64,000 bases of DNA. Origin: Posidoniimonas corsicana. Lineage in GTDB: Bacteria > Planctomycetota > Planctomycetia > Pirellulales > Lacipirellulaceae. Of the stretch, positions 21,172 to 30,041 are shown piece after piece (position 1 is the stretch's first letter; every line of letters starts with the position of its first letter). The stretch is from the NCBI RefSeq assembly GCF_007859765.1, contig NZ_SIHJ01000001.1, forward strand, positions 2,419,311 through 2,483,310, written 5' to 3'. The notes under the pieces were generated by a model, which saw only the letters and a program-made list of their open reading frames with translations, made no database searches and was not told where the DNA came from. The position numbers were made by a program, and so were the translations under genes.

Positions 21172-22734
21172 GTGATCACCCTCCGTATCCTCGCGGCGTG
21201 CTGCGCCGCCGTTGCAGGCGCTGCGCCCGCACTGGCGGCCGCGCCGCCGCTGACCTACGCCAACCCGATCTACGGCGGGCAGGACCCGTACGTGTTCCAG
21301 GCGGACGGCTGGTACTACATCGCGGCCAGCGCGCCGGGCGACACGGCGATTGTCGTTTTCAAGTCGCGGTCGCTGACCGACCCGGGAGTCAGCCGCACCG
21401 TGTACCGCCCGCCACCGACCGGCCCCTACAGCAAGCAGCTGTGGGCGCCGGAGATCCACCGCATCGACGGCCAGTGGTACATCTACACCTGCGCCGACGA
21501 CGGCGACAACGCCAACCACCGGCTGATTGTGCTGAAAGCCGACACCGACGACCCGCAGGGCCCGTACAGCATGGCCGCCGAGCTGCAGACCCCCGGCTGG
21601 GCGATCGACGAGAGCGTGTTCCGCACCGCCGACGGGACGCTGTATTGCGTCTGGTCCGGCTGGCCGACCGACACCGTGCCCGACTCGACCCAGCACCTGT
21701 TCATCTCGCGGATGAAAAGCCCCACCGAGCTGGTTGGCCCAGCGGTGGATATCTCCGGCAAGATGTACGAGTGGGAAACCCGCGGCCGCCCCGCGGGACT
21801 CAACGAAGGCTCGCAGCCGCTGCAGCGCAACGGGCGGCTGTTTATCGTGTACGCGTGCAGCGGCAGCTGGACCGCCGACTACGCCCTTGGCCTGATGGAG
21901 TGCACCGACGGCGATGTGATGAACCCAAGGTCCTGGGTCAAGCGGCCCGAGCCCGTGCTCAGCCGCACCGACGGCGTGTACGGCCCGGGGCACGGCTGCC
22001 TGACCAAGAGCCCCGACGGCACGGAGGACTGGTTGGTCTACCACAGCTCGATCGACCCCGAGGGCTCGTGGAACCGCGCGATCAGCATCAAACGCTACGG
22101 CTGGAAGCCCGACGGCACGCCCGACTTTGGCGAGCCGGCGCCGTGGGGAAAGGTGCTTCCCGCCCCGTCGGGCGAAGCGCCGCCGCCGGCCGGCGACGCG
22201 TATGCCGATGACTTTACTTCTGTCGACGCGTGGGAGCCGATCACGTTCTTCCGGGAGCACTCGGTCTCGGCACGTGACGGGCGGGTGGCCATCCGCGGCG
22301 CGCTCGACCCCCGCTACAGCGACAAGCTCGTCCTCCGCGACCGCGGCTACGACGATCTCGACATCACGGTCGAGGTCGCCCGTCGCCGGGGCGATGGCCC
22401 CGCGGGGCTGCTTTTCCGGGCGAGCAACTGCGCGGTCGGCCGCCACCGCTACTCCGGCTACGTTGCCCAGATCACCGCAGACGGCGTTGTCGAACTCGGC
22501 CGCAGCGATGGACGCTCGCTAACCATCCTGGCCGAGGCCGAACTGCCCGACTCCGGGCGCGGTCCGCGCCGGCTCCGCGTCGTGGCCCGGGGGCCGGAGA
22601 TTTCGGTCTACATTGGTGACGCCGACCAGCCAATCCTCACCGCCACCGACGACGCTCACACGACCGGGCGGGTTGGATTGCTGGCCGATGGCGTCAACGC
22701 GTTGTTTGGCCGCTTCCGCGTGGAGCCGCTTTAG
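21172..22734 (+). CDS. Secreted glycoside hydrolase family 43-like protein with C-terminal lectin-like domain
   Basis: From GTG 21172 the protein (520 residues) has a Sec signal (ITLRILAACCAAVAGAAPAL). Residues about 25-330 form a five-bladed propeller of GH43 type: GGQDPYVFQADGWYYIAAS holds the catalytic-base Asp, WAPEIHRIDGQWYIYTCAD is the usual second blade, and NEGSQPLQRNGRLFIVYACS contains the likely acid Glu. Family members remove arabinose or xylose side chains from plant or algal polysaccharides. Residues about 345-520 (DDFTSVDAWE onward) look like a LamG/DUF1080-type beta-sandwich. The GTG start is inferred; the frame stays open upstream inside the acetyltransferase gene in another phase. 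Its 3' end overlaps the convergent propeller gene by 41 bases. Confidence 0.85.
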   Translation: MITLRILAACCAAVAGAAPALAAAPPLTYANPIYGGQDPYVFQADGWYYIAASAPGDTAIVVFKSRSLTDPGVSRTVYRPPPTGPYSKQLWAPEIHRIDGQWYIYTCADDGDNANHRLIVLKADTDDPQGPYSMAAELQTPGWAIDESVFRTADGTLYCVWSGWPTDTVPDSTQHLFISRMKSPTELVGPAVDISGKMYEWETRGRPAGLNEGSQPLQRNGRLFIVYACSGSWTADYALGLMECTDGDVMNPRSWVKRPEPVLSRTDGVYGPGHGCLTKSPDGTEDWLVYHSSIDPEGSWNRAISIKRYGWKPDGTPDFGEPAPWGKVLPAPSGEAPPPAGDAYADDFTSVDAWEPITFFREHSVSARDGRVAIRGALDPRYSDKLVLRDRGYDDLDITVEVARRRGDGPAGLLFRASNCAVGRHRYSGYVAQITADGVVELGRSDGRSLTILAEAELPDSGRGPRRLRVVARGPEISVYIGDADQPILTATDDAHTTGRVGLLADGVNALFGRFRVEPL

Positions 22735-24034
22735 CCTGCTGGAGTGGCTCGCGTACGCAGATTAGTCGGTCCTCGTACCGCAGCAGCAGCGAGCCGTCGC
22801 CTACGGCGGTGCTGGCCCACAGCCGGCCGGGGATGGTGTTGGTGCGGACCAGCGTGAACTCGGCGCCGGGCTCAAGCACGTGCACGCCGCCACGATCGTC
22901 GGGCAGCAACACCTTACCGCCCACGGCCCAGGGCGACGCCCAAAACGCCGACGCACCGCGGACGCGTTCACGGTACGCCTGCTCGCCCGTCTTGGCGTCC
23001 AGCGCGTGCACGATCCCGCCGCGGCGGGTCAGCACGTAGACCATGCCGTCGTAGATCAACGGCGACGACATGCCGAGCGGCGTCTCGGTTGAGCCCCACA
23101 GCAGGAAGGGGCTCTGCCCGTCCTCGCCGCTTGAGATGTCGCCCTCGCCTCCGGGCTTCACCGCGAAAATGCCGCCGCGCCCGCCGCCGCGCCGCGAGCG
23201 GTCCTCGGCGCCTACAATCAGCAGCTCCTCGGTCGCCGCCGGCGAGGCCGAGCTGCGGCTGCCGCCGACGTCGAGGGTCCAGAGCAGCTCGCCGGAGGCC
23301 GGGTCGTACGAGCGGAACTTCCCGCCGCCGGTGACCAGCTCGGTCCTCAGGCTGTTCTTCCAGATAATCGGCGTGCTCCAGTTGGAGCCCTCGTCGCGGT
23401 CCTCGCGCCACAGCTCCTCACCGTTGTCGGCGTCCAGCGCAACTAAGAACGACTGGTCCTCGCTGTCAACCTGCACGAACAGCCGACCGTCGTGCAGCAC
23501 CGGTGAGCTGGAGGTGCCCCAGTCGGCTTGCATGCGGTAGGTGCCCAGGTCCTTCTGCCACACCTCGTTGCCGTCGAGGTCGTAGCAGTACAGGCCGGTC
23601 ATGCCGAAGTAGACGTACACCCGCTCGCCGTCGGTAACCGGTGTCTCCGAGGCGTAAGTGTTGTCGCGGTGCGTGCCGACCGTCGGCACGCCAGCCTTGG
23701 CCACCTTGCTCCACAGCTCGTCTCCGGATTCCAGGTCCAGACAGATAAGCTCCCACCGCTGCGGCCGACGGCGGTCGTCGCCCCCCTCGGCCTCCTCATC
23801 GGGGACCGCGGTGGCGATCAGCACCTTGCCCCCGGTGATCACCGGCGCCGCCCAGCCGCGACCCGGGATATCGGCCTTCCACGCGACGTTTTCCGATTCG
23901 CTCCAGCTGAGCGGGTGGCTGTCGCCGTCGACGACGTTGTTGCCGTTGGGGCCGCGGAACTGGGGCCAATCCGTAGCGAAGGCGGGCAGGGCGGTGAGGG
24001 CGGCCAAGGCAAAGGCCGTCAGTCGAGGCTTCAT
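22694..24034 (-). CDS. Secreted PQQ-type beta-propeller protein
   Basis: The protein (446 residues) begins with a signal peptide (MKPRLTAFALAALTALPAFA) followed by DWPQFRGPNGNNV, the standard opening of planctomycete PQQ-binding-like propeller proteins (WPxFRGPxxxG). Repeats of about 40 residues contain the W-docking pattern, such as ICLDLESGDELWSK, VALDADNGEELWRE and HALDAKTGEQAYRE. No dehydrogenase catalytic motif is seen, so it is more likely a BamB-like scaffold or binding protein than an enzyme. GGAG lies about 9 bases before ATG 24034. It converges on the GH43-like gene with a 41-base 3' overlap. Confidence 0.88.
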   Translation of the reverse strand: MKPRLTAFALAALTALPAFATDWPQFRGPNGNNVVDGDSHPLSWSESENVAWKADIPGRGWAAPVITGGKVLIATAVPDEEAEGGDDRRRPQRWELICLDLESGDELWSKVAKAGVPTVGTHRDNTYASETPVTDGERVYVYFGMTGLYCYDLDGNEVWQKDLGTYRMQADWGTSSSPVLHDGRLFVQVDSEDQSFLVALDADNGEELWREDRDEGSNWSTPIIWKNSLRTELVTGGGKFRSYDPASGELLWTLDVGGSRSSASPAATEELLIVGAEDRSRRGGGRGGIFAVKPGGEGDISSGEDGQSPFLLWGSTETPLGMSSPLIYDGMVYVLTRRGGIVHALDAKTGEQAYRERVRGASAFWASPWAVGGKVLLPDDRGGVHVLEPGAEFTLVRTNTIPGRLWASTAVGDGSLLLRYEDRLICVREPLQQAKAAPRGSGQTTR

Positions 24035-24729
24035 ATCACGTGCTCCATGGTGTGAGGGCCGGACCGAAGGGGTGGCCGCGGACCGGCCACTTTAGTGTGT
24101 TAGGACGTCGAGCTCGAAAGGGAATGAAACCCACCAGTAATGTGCAGGTTTTCCGTGATCTTTCCCCGTCTTTCCCTGACTGAGCATTTAACACTCCTGC
24201 CGCTTCGAATTTTGCGACTCTACTCGGTCGGTTTCGTCCGGTCGGATCTTTGTCAGAATCTTCTATTGCAGGCTCAACCGCGCTGCGGCAGAAGCGTGAG
24301 CCTTCTAACTTTGCCCCAACTCGATTCATCCAGGGGACGAAACGCCAGCCGGATAAACTGTGAGAACGGTCGCAAAGCTGGAAGTGTTTGGCTGTCGGTA
24401 TCCGCATCGACGCGCCCCAATGTTGCATTGCTCGGGGGCTAGCACTCGAAGGCTCGCCAATTCGCTTCGCCCCATTTGCGTAGCCGGTTCTGCGTGCAAC
24501 TGGCGGTGTCCCGCGGGTTATCCTGGGGCCACTCACCGTGGAGAATCCTCGCCGCTCAGCCGGTGCGTCTGCCTCGCGATTCGCGGCATCGACGTCCGCA
24601 ACGGGTAATGATGGATATGTGAACGGCGGCAGGAAACTGCTTGCTTCGACGCTGGCCGGCGCCCTATCCTGACGCGGGCGCTCGCCACCCGCGTTCCTCT
24701 TCTCTATCCGCCGCCAACGCCGAGTCGCC
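24035..24729. other. Long intergenic region, lower GC, no convincing gene
   Basis: This 695-base stretch separates two divergent genes. It is visibly less GC-rich than its surroundings, especially 24110-24320. Frames across it, including a 244-codon minus-strand frame at 24036-24770, show no family signature, and that frame covers both flanking promoters. A possible hairpin has arms AGGCTCA (24270-24276) and TGAGCCT (24297-24303). It may hold decayed sequence, a long leader or an RNA gene; I cannot tell which. Confidence 0.4.
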
Positions 24730-26010
24730 ATGAGCGAACCCGCTGCCTTTGCGCTGATCAGGGACGGCAAGACTCGCTACTTCGCGGACCGCTGGGCGAG
24801 CGCCCTGCTGCGCCGGGAGGTGATGTGGGGTCCTCAGGACTTCGCCGCCTGGGTCGAGCAGTTCGAGGAACTTGACGAGTGGGCGCTCGACTGCGATGGC
24901 GGCGCCGTGGTGGACTACGACAACCGGCTCTTGCTGTGGGAGGGCGCCGCGTCGGAGTACCGCGTGCCCCGTGTCCGCCGGCTCTACAACCGCCTGCTGG
25001 CCGCCGCGTGGCAGGAGTTCAAGGTAGAGCTTGCCCCCGCCGGCAGCGACAGGCTGGCGAAGCACGTCGGCATAATCGACGAGCCCCGCGACCACGCCGA
25101 CGGCGAACTCCCCGACGACGAGGACGAGGAAGACGACGACTACGAACCTCGGCTGCAAACGGTCGAGGAATCCCGCCGCTACGAGCCGGACGAGGATGAC
25201 GACCCCGACGAGGACGATGATGATGTTCCCCGGGCGTGGGTGACCATTGTCGATGCTGAAGGTTCTTCGCGCCACCGTCAGCTCGACGAACTCCCGCTCG
25301 ACCTCCTGCAAGGCGAACCCGAGGCGCTGGAGGCGGTCGCCAAACTCAAGCCGGCGCAGATACCGCCGGAGGCGGTGGTCTCCGAGGGTCTGTTCCTGAA
25401 TACGAAAGAGCGCATCGCGTTCGTGTGGGGCTCGCCCGAGCTTCGCGAGCGGATGAAGGAGTTGGGCCGCCGCTGGCGCGGTTGGACGCTCCGCTGGAGC
25501 AAGCAGGGCTACGCGCAGCAATGCGCTGCGTCGGGCGTCGCCGGGCAACCCATGACCGACGCCGATGCGCTGGCAAGGATCCTGCCGCTGGTGCTCTCCA
25601 CCGAGCAGTTCAACCTGGGGACCGTCATCGGCGCCATCGGCGGTGGGGTGCAGAAGTTCGCCCGCAAGGCGACCGGGTGTCTGATCGTTGTGCTCTGCCT
25701 GCCGCTGCTGCTGTTCGGTGTGTTCTCCGGCGCGTGGATGTCGGTGCTCTACGCTGTCGTCGCTACCGTGGTAGTGGTTTCTGGGCTGTACATGCTGATC
25801 GTGCGTCGGGTGCGGAGGTCGTTCGCCAAGAAGATGCAGCCCCTGCAGGGCGACGGCGGCGCGCCGACCGTCGTGGCGGGGCCGCAGGACGAGCAGGAAC
25901 GCAAGGTGCGGATCGACCGGCTGCTGGCGTTGGCCGGCCTGCCGCCGCTGGCGGAGGTGCAGCCGCTCTTCCCCAACGCGACCGGTCTTGAACTGCTGGC
26001 AGAACAGTGA
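24730..26010 (+). CDS. Uncharacterised protein with two C-terminal-half membrane helices
   Basis: The 426-residue protein has no signal peptide. Its N-terminal 110 residues are soluble (aromatic and acidic: RYFADRWASALLRRE), followed by a very acidic linker (DDEDEEDDDYE and EDDDPDEDDDD, about 120-170). A middle domain (about 180-290) ends at QCAASGVAGQP, and two helices follow (CLIVVLCLPLLLFGVFSGAW and VVATVVVVSGLYMLIVRRV). The C-terminal 70 residues are cytosolic. I do not recognise the family. It is coupled to the next gene by a GTGA overlap, so the two products probably work together. Confidence 0.75.
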   Translation: MSEPAAFALIRDGKTRYFADRWASALLRREVMWGPQDFAAWVEQFEELDEWALDCDGGAVVDYDNRLLLWEGAASEYRVPRVRRLYNRLLAAAWQEFKVELAPAGSDRLAKHVGIIDEPRDHADGELPDDEDEEDDDYEPRLQTVEESRRYEPDEDDDPDEDDDDVPRAWVTIVDAEGSSRHRQLDELPLDLLQGEPEALEAVAKLKPAQIPPEAVVSEGLFLNTKERIAFVWGSPELRERMKELGRRWRGWTLRWSKQGYAQQCAASGVAGQPMTDADALARILPLVLSTEQFNLGTVIGAIGGGVQKFARKATGCLIVVLCLPLLLFGVFSGAWMSVLYAVVATVVVVSGLYMLIVRRVRRSFAKKMQPLQGDGGAPTVVAGPQDEQERKVRIDRLLALAGLPPLAEVQPLFPNATGLELLAEQ

Positions 26011-26762
26011 GCCTCCGGATGTCGACCCGCTACTACACCGAGAACCTGGCAAAGATCCGCTACAAGCACCTCAAGCAGGCGCTTGCGCCAACGGCAGGCC
26101 CGCTCGCGGGGCTGATGGCGGGCGGGCTGCGGCTGGCGCTCATGGCCGGCGTGCGGCTGCCGGCGGCGCACGGGGATGGTTTCCCAGGGTCGGAGCGGAC
26201 GATCGACCCGGCCGAGCTGCCGTCGGCCGCTGTGGCGAAGTGGGCGCCGATCCTGGAGCAGCTCCGCGACCTGGGCTTCGAGCCGCTGCGCACCTGCCAG
26301 GACCAGACGGTCGGCGCTAAGCTGCACTACGGCACAACCCTCTACAATCCCACGGGGAACGCCGTGGCCATCCTGGAATGGACCCGGATGGCGGGGGCGG
26401 GTGGTTTCGAGGAGAACACGCCGCTGGAGCTAAACGCCTACATCGACGGCGGCCCCGACATCGTCACCGGCGTCGTCCGGCGTCAGGACATTGCGATGGC
26501 CGACCTGGTGCAGATCGAGTCGGCCGAGATCGTCAGCTTCGACAACCGCCGCCCGCTCGGTGAGCTGTACGCTCAGCACCGCGAACGCTGCGCCGGCAAG
26601 GACGTCATCGCGGTGGGCGAAGAGAACGTCGAGGCGCTGGTCGACGCTCGCGCCCGTCAGCGGTTTGACGAGCTGCTGCAGAGCGGGCTCCTGCGGGAGC
26701 TCTCGCCCGACGAGGTGAAGCGGCTGGCGGCGGCCGACGTCGGTGAGCTGCATGACTGCTGA
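26007..26762 (+). CDS. Uncharacterised protein translationally coupled to its upstream neighbour
   Basis: The product has up to 251 residues, starting either at GTG 26007, which overlaps the previous stop by GTGA, or at ATG 26019 (MSTRYYTENL). There is no signal peptide. A short Gly/Ala-rich hydrophobic stretch (LAGLMAGGLRLALMAGV) may be a buried or membrane-associated helix. The rest is a soluble alpha/beta-looking domain with the segment LRDLGFEPLRTCQDQT and a C-terminal helical part rich in Arg and Glu. No named family is recognised. The coupled arrangement suggests a partner of the upstream membrane protein. Confidence 0.72.
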   Translation: MSLRMSTRYYTENLAKIRYKHLKQALAPTAGPLAGLMAGGLRLALMAGVRLPAAHGDGFPGSERTIDPAELPSAAVAKWAPILEQLRDLGFEPLRTCQDQTVGAKLHYGTTLYNPTGNAVAILEWTRMAGAGGFEENTPLELNAYIDGGPDIVTGVVRRQDIAMADLVQIESAEIVSFDNRRPLGELYAQHRERCAGKDVIAVGEENVEALVDARARQRFDELLQSGLLRELSPDEVKRLAAADVGELHDC

Positions 26763-26988
26763 CGCCGCGGTGCGGCCGCCGTGTCGCACGGCGCGACAGC
26801 GCGCGTCGGTCCAAACAGCACGGCGAATGTGTGACCCCACCATCCGGGGCGGTTTTCGGTCGGATTGAGGCAATGTCGTCCGGCGCCCGATTCGCTTCTA
26901 GCCACCGCGGGGTTCTCCCCGTAGTAGTATTTAGCAGCCCCCGGGCCGTCCGACGGCCCAGTTCCGCACCAATCAACCGTAGAAACCT

Positions 26989-28107
26989 ATGCCAACCCGA
27001 ATCGCGACTGGATTGCTAGTTACCTGCTTGCTGCTAACGCCGGCCGCCGGCCTGCGCCCGGCCGCGGCCGCCGAGGCCGATGCCAAGGCGGTGGTCGCGA
27101 AGGGGCTGTCGTTCCTGCGTGAGAAAGGCCAGGACGCCAACGGGGCGTTTTCTCCGCGGGCGGGGTCGGGCATCACATCGTTGTGCGTTACAGCGGCTCT
27201 GCTGAACGGCGCCGGCCTGGACGACCCGCTCGTGGCGAAGGGGCTCAAGGCGGTAGAGGGCTACGTGCAGCCGGACGGCGGCATCTACGGCAGCCCCCGG
27301 CTGAAGAACTACGAGACCTGCGTCGGCATCGTCTGCCTGGTCGAGGCCAACAAGCGGGCCGGCGACGGCCGCTACGACGAGACCCTCAAACGAGCCAACG
27401 CCTACGTGCGCGGCTTGCAGATCGGAGCCGAGGGCGAGGTCGGTAAGGACGACCCGCAGTTCGGCGGCGTCGGCTACAGCGGCCGCGAGCGGCCCGACCT
27501 GTCCAACACCAGCTACCTGGTCGAGACGCTGATCGCCATGGGCGCCCAGGACGACGACCCGGCCATCCAGCGCGCGCTGGCGTTCGTGACCCGTTGCCAG
27601 AACCTCCAGGGCGCCGGCAACGACACCCCGTTCGCCGGCAAGGTGAACGACGGCGGCTTCTACTACGTGATCCCCACCGAGAACGTCGACCCGTCGACCT
27701 CCGAACGCTACACGGCCGACGGCGGGCTGCGGAGCTACGGCTCGATGACCTACGCCGGCTTCAAGAGCATGGTCTACGCCGGCCTGAACGAGAACGACCC
27801 CCGCGTGAAGGCCGCCCTGGAGTGGATCGGCAAGCACTACAGCGTCGAGAAGAACCCGGGCCAGGGGACCGCGGGCCTGTTCTACTACTACAACACGTTC
27901 GGCAAGGCGCTTGAGGCTTCTGGCAAGGCGAAGATCGACACCGCCAGCGAGGGCGAGCGCGACTGGCGGCAGGACCTGATCGCCGAGCTCGCCAAGAAGC
28001 AGCGCGACGACGGCTCGTGGGCCAACTCCAACCAGCAGTGGTTCGAGAACGACCCGAACCTCTGCACCGCCTTCGCGTTGCTGGCCCTGTCGTACTGTCA
28101 GCAATGA
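26989..28107 (+). CDS. Secreted prenyltransferase/squalene-cyclase-fold repeat protein
   Basis: The 372-residue protein carries a signal peptide (TGLLVTCLLLTPAAGL, cleaved near RPAAAAEA) and repeats of the alpha-alpha barrel seen in prenyltransferases and squalene cyclases: GLKAVEGYVQPDGGIYG, ERPDLSNTSYLVETLIAM and KKQRDDGSWANSNQQWFEND. The cyclase catalytic DxDD motif is not seen, and the exported form argues against terpene synthesis. Such secreted barrels are common in planctomycetes and have no proven role. Its stop overlaps the next start by ATGA (28104-28107), so the two form an operon. Confidence 0.85.
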   Translation: MPTRIATGLLVTCLLLTPAAGLRPAAAAEADAKAVVAKGLSFLREKGQDANGAFSPRAGSGITSLCVTAALLNGAGLDDPLVAKGLKAVEGYVQPDGGIYGSPRLKNYETCVGIVCLVEANKRAGDGRYDETLKRANAYVRGLQIGAEGEVGKDDPQFGGVGYSGRERPDLSNTSYLVETLIAMGAQDDDPAIQRALAFVTRCQNLQGAGNDTPFAGKVNDGGFYYVIPTENVDPSTSERYTADGGLRSYGSMTYAGFKSMVYAGLNENDPRVKAALEWIGKHYSVEKNPGQGTAGLFYYYNTFGKALEASGKAKIDTASEGERDWRQDLIAELAKKQRDDGSWANSNQQWFENDPNLCTAFALLALSYCQQ

Positions 28108-28838
28108 TCGGTCCGCGGTTGGCGAGGTTGAGCGGGTGGGTGTCGGCTACGGTGTGGGCGGTCAACGTGGGTTTGCTCGCCGCTGCCGCGGCGTGGGTCT
28201 ACTTGGACGGCGGCGCTCCCCACAGCGTTGAGGCCATTGCGGAGCTGCGGGCAGGTTCGACCTGGAGCGACCAGACCACCGCTCTCGCGAGCGCCGTCGT
28301 GGCGGCGGCCGCCACCGCGGTCGTGATGCTCCTGATGTTGTTCATCGGTCCCCCCTGGTGCCGCTCAACCAAGGCCTGGCTGCTGTTCACCGGCGTGGTG
28401 TGCGGGTGGCTCGGCCTGGGCATCCTGTGGCCCGATCTGTACTGGGCGGGCCAGCAGCGGCGGGTTGCGTCGGAGCTGGCCGCGGCGACCGAGTTCGCCC
28501 GGCAACTCAGCACCGACTGGCCAACCAACGACGGCGAGCTGCCCGGCGTGGGGATGTTCCTGGCCTACCCCAAGGGGGCGCCGACCGTGATGCTGCTGAT
28601 CGGCACGGCGGAGATCCCCGGCACGGGCCTGTGGTTCACCCTGGTCGAGCGGGGGCCCGGCGGCGTGCTGCGTTTCGAGCTGGCCGGCGACGAATCCGAC
28701 GCGTGGCTCGAGTGGCGCCCCGACGGCTCGTCCCCGGAGACCTACGTCGGCGGCCTAGAAACCCACTACCGGCTCCGCCGCGACACGCGGCTGTCTGACC
28801 AGTGGGTGCTCTCGCGGTACGACGCGGGACCGGGTTGA
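28104..28838 (+). CDS. Uncharacterised membrane protein
   Basis: Starting at ATG 28104, which overlaps the upstream stop (ATGA), the 244-residue protein has three hydrophobic helices in its first half: ATVWAVNVGLLAAAAAWVYL, a second around AAATAVVMLLMLFIG, and WLLFTGVVCGWLGLGILW. A C-terminal soluble domain of about 120 residues follows (FARQLSTDWPTNDGELPGVG onward). No family is recognised. The coupling suggests it acts with the secreted repeat protein. The last 200 bases are read through on the other strand by the recombinase frame. Confidence 0.72.
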   Translation: MIGPRLARLSGWVSATVWAVNVGLLAAAAAWVYLDGGAPHSVEAIAELRAGSTWSDQTTALASAVVAAAATAVVMLLMLFIGPPWCRSTKAWLLFTGVVCGWLGLGILWPDLYWAGQQRRVASELAAATEFARQLSTDWPTNDGELPGVGMFLAYPKGAPTVMLLIGTAEIPGTGLWFTLVERGPGGVLRFELAGDESDAWLEWRPDGSSPETYVGGLETHYRLRRDTRLSDQWVLSRYDAGPG

Positions 28839-30000
28839 GTCCCATTCGTTTTGTCCAAAAACACGCGCGGAGGCTCGCTAAATGCTCTGTTTTTCTACGC
28901 CGGTCCTTGAATTCATAGTGGAGCTGCTCCCCTTTAATGCGGACGCCCCTGAAGACCGTCTCTCGCCGAACCTTCTGCCGCTTGAAGCCCTTCAGGTCGA
29001 TGCAGAGCTTGTGTTTGGAGAGCGGCTTGTGGCCTTGCTCATGGCACCATCTAGAGAAGTGCTGGTAGAGACCCGCCAAGGGCAGGCAGGTGCTTTCAGA
29101 GGCCTTTTCGATCTTCTCGCTGGCGTATTGAGCTGACAGGCTTAGTTCTTGAGAAGGCAGGTAGGCCTTTAGTATGTTATTGTTGGCTACATTTTTATAA
29201 AGAATGTGATATGAGAGAGCTTTTCCCTCTTTGGTCTTGTAGCCTTCATCGATCATCCGCTGGAGAGTAATCGTCAGCGGGTAGCCCTCGTCAAGAAGTT
29301 CTTTGGCCCGCTTGATCGTTGGAGCTTCTAGCGTTCGCCGCCTGACGCCGCTGCTTCGGCTTCCGTAGAGCTTGCTGCTGAAGTGATGAATGACCGCCAG
29401 TAGGTCCTCGGCCAACTCTTCTTTCTCTTCAAGGTCTTGCTTCTCTGTGAATACAACACGTACCTCGTACTGGGTTAATAGGTACAGGATGAGTTCAGTT
29501 CCAAAGCGAGCTAGTCTGTCCTTCTGAGTAATTAAGAGGGTGGCCCCATTGAGCTTTCCATTGATCGCATCACCCAGCAGTGTGGTTAATCCACGCCGCT
29601 GATAATTAAGACCACTCAGTACATCCTTATAGACCAGTGGATCCTTGCACTGATAAAGATCTAAAGCTGAGGCTTTTAACCTCTCAATCTGTCTTGCTAG
29701 ATCATTATCCTTGCCCCCTTTCGCGAAGCCCTTCGCCTGATCGTTAGTCGAAACGCGCGCGTAGATCGCAACCACGCCCGCTGATTTGGGCTGGCTTTTC
29801 TCAGAGTTGATCCAGGCCAGAAGGTCGCTGCGCAGAAAGCGGCGGTGGCCAGAAGGCAGCTTATAGACTTTCAGCTCGCCCGAATCGGCTGCTCTTCGAA
29901 CAGTTGACCCATGGCAGCCCGCTAGAGCTGCAGCGTCTCGTAAGGCCAGGAACTGGGCACCGCGTGCAGGTTCCCCGTTTTGTGCACCTTGAGCGGCCAT
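28636..30000 (-). CDS. IS607-like serine recombinase with an unusual C-terminal extension
   Basis: The 454-codon frame has three parts. Residues about 16-66 form a MerR/excisionase-type helix-turn-helix ending KLPSGHRRFLRSDLLAW, the arrangement in IS607-family transposases. Residues about 75-235 are a serine resolvase domain with catalytic S84 in YARVSTNDQ and TQKDRLARFG. Residues about 310-370 (YQHFSRWCHEQGHKPLSKHK and the VFRGVRIKG strand) resemble the winged-helix end of phage/P4-type primases (Pox_D5-like). That last match is my inference. GC content drops sharply between about 28870 and 30060, indicating transfer. The final 75 or so codons read antisense through the neighbour gene and are Arg-rich, so the natural end was probably near 28860 and may be truncated. 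No tnpB accompanies it. Confidence 0.85.
   Translation of the reverse strand: MAAQGAQNGEPARGAQFLALRDAAALAGCHGSTVRRAADSGELKVYKLPSGHRRFLRSDLLAWINSEKSQPKSAGVVAIYARVSTNDQAKGFAKGGKDNDLARQIERLKASALDLYQCKDPLVYKDVLSGLNYQRRGLTTLLGDAINGKLNGATLLITQKDRLARFGTELILYLLTQYEVRVVFTEKQDLEEKEELAEDLLAVIHHFSSKLYGSRSSGVRRRTLEAPTIKRAKELLDEGYPLTITLQRMIDEGYKTKEGKALSYHILYKNVANNNILKAYLPSQELSLSAQYASEKIEKASESTCLPLAGLYQHFSRWCHEQGHKPLSKHKLCIDLKGFKRQKVRRETVFRGVRIKGEQLHYEFKDRRRKTEHLASLRACFWTKRMGLNPVPRRTARAPTGQTAACRGGAGSGFLGRRRRSPGTSRRGATRATRRIRRRPARNAARRRAPARPG
28849..28856 (+). repeat. TTTTGTCC motif at the left edge of the recombinase island
   Basis: TTTTGTCC (followed by AAAA) lies 11 bases after the stop of the neighbouring gene, where GC content begins to fall. 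The same octamer, in either orientation, recurs at 30066 and 30159 on the other side of the recombinase and in a cluster at 61886-62044. Confidence 0.45.
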
Positions 30001-30041
30001 GATCCCCGAAGAATTCGAGTCAGGAAGTCAGCCGCTGATAG

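Noticed and set aside
20665-22446. A 593-codon minus-strand frame opposite the acetyltransferase and GH43-like genes
   Set aside because: Crosses two genes of other sense and their intergenic gap, with no motif.
24036-24770. A 244-codon minus-strand frame in the long gap
   Set aside because: It has no signature, uses sequence that must hold promoters for the gene at 24730, and overlaps that gene's start. I cannot exclude a decayed gene.
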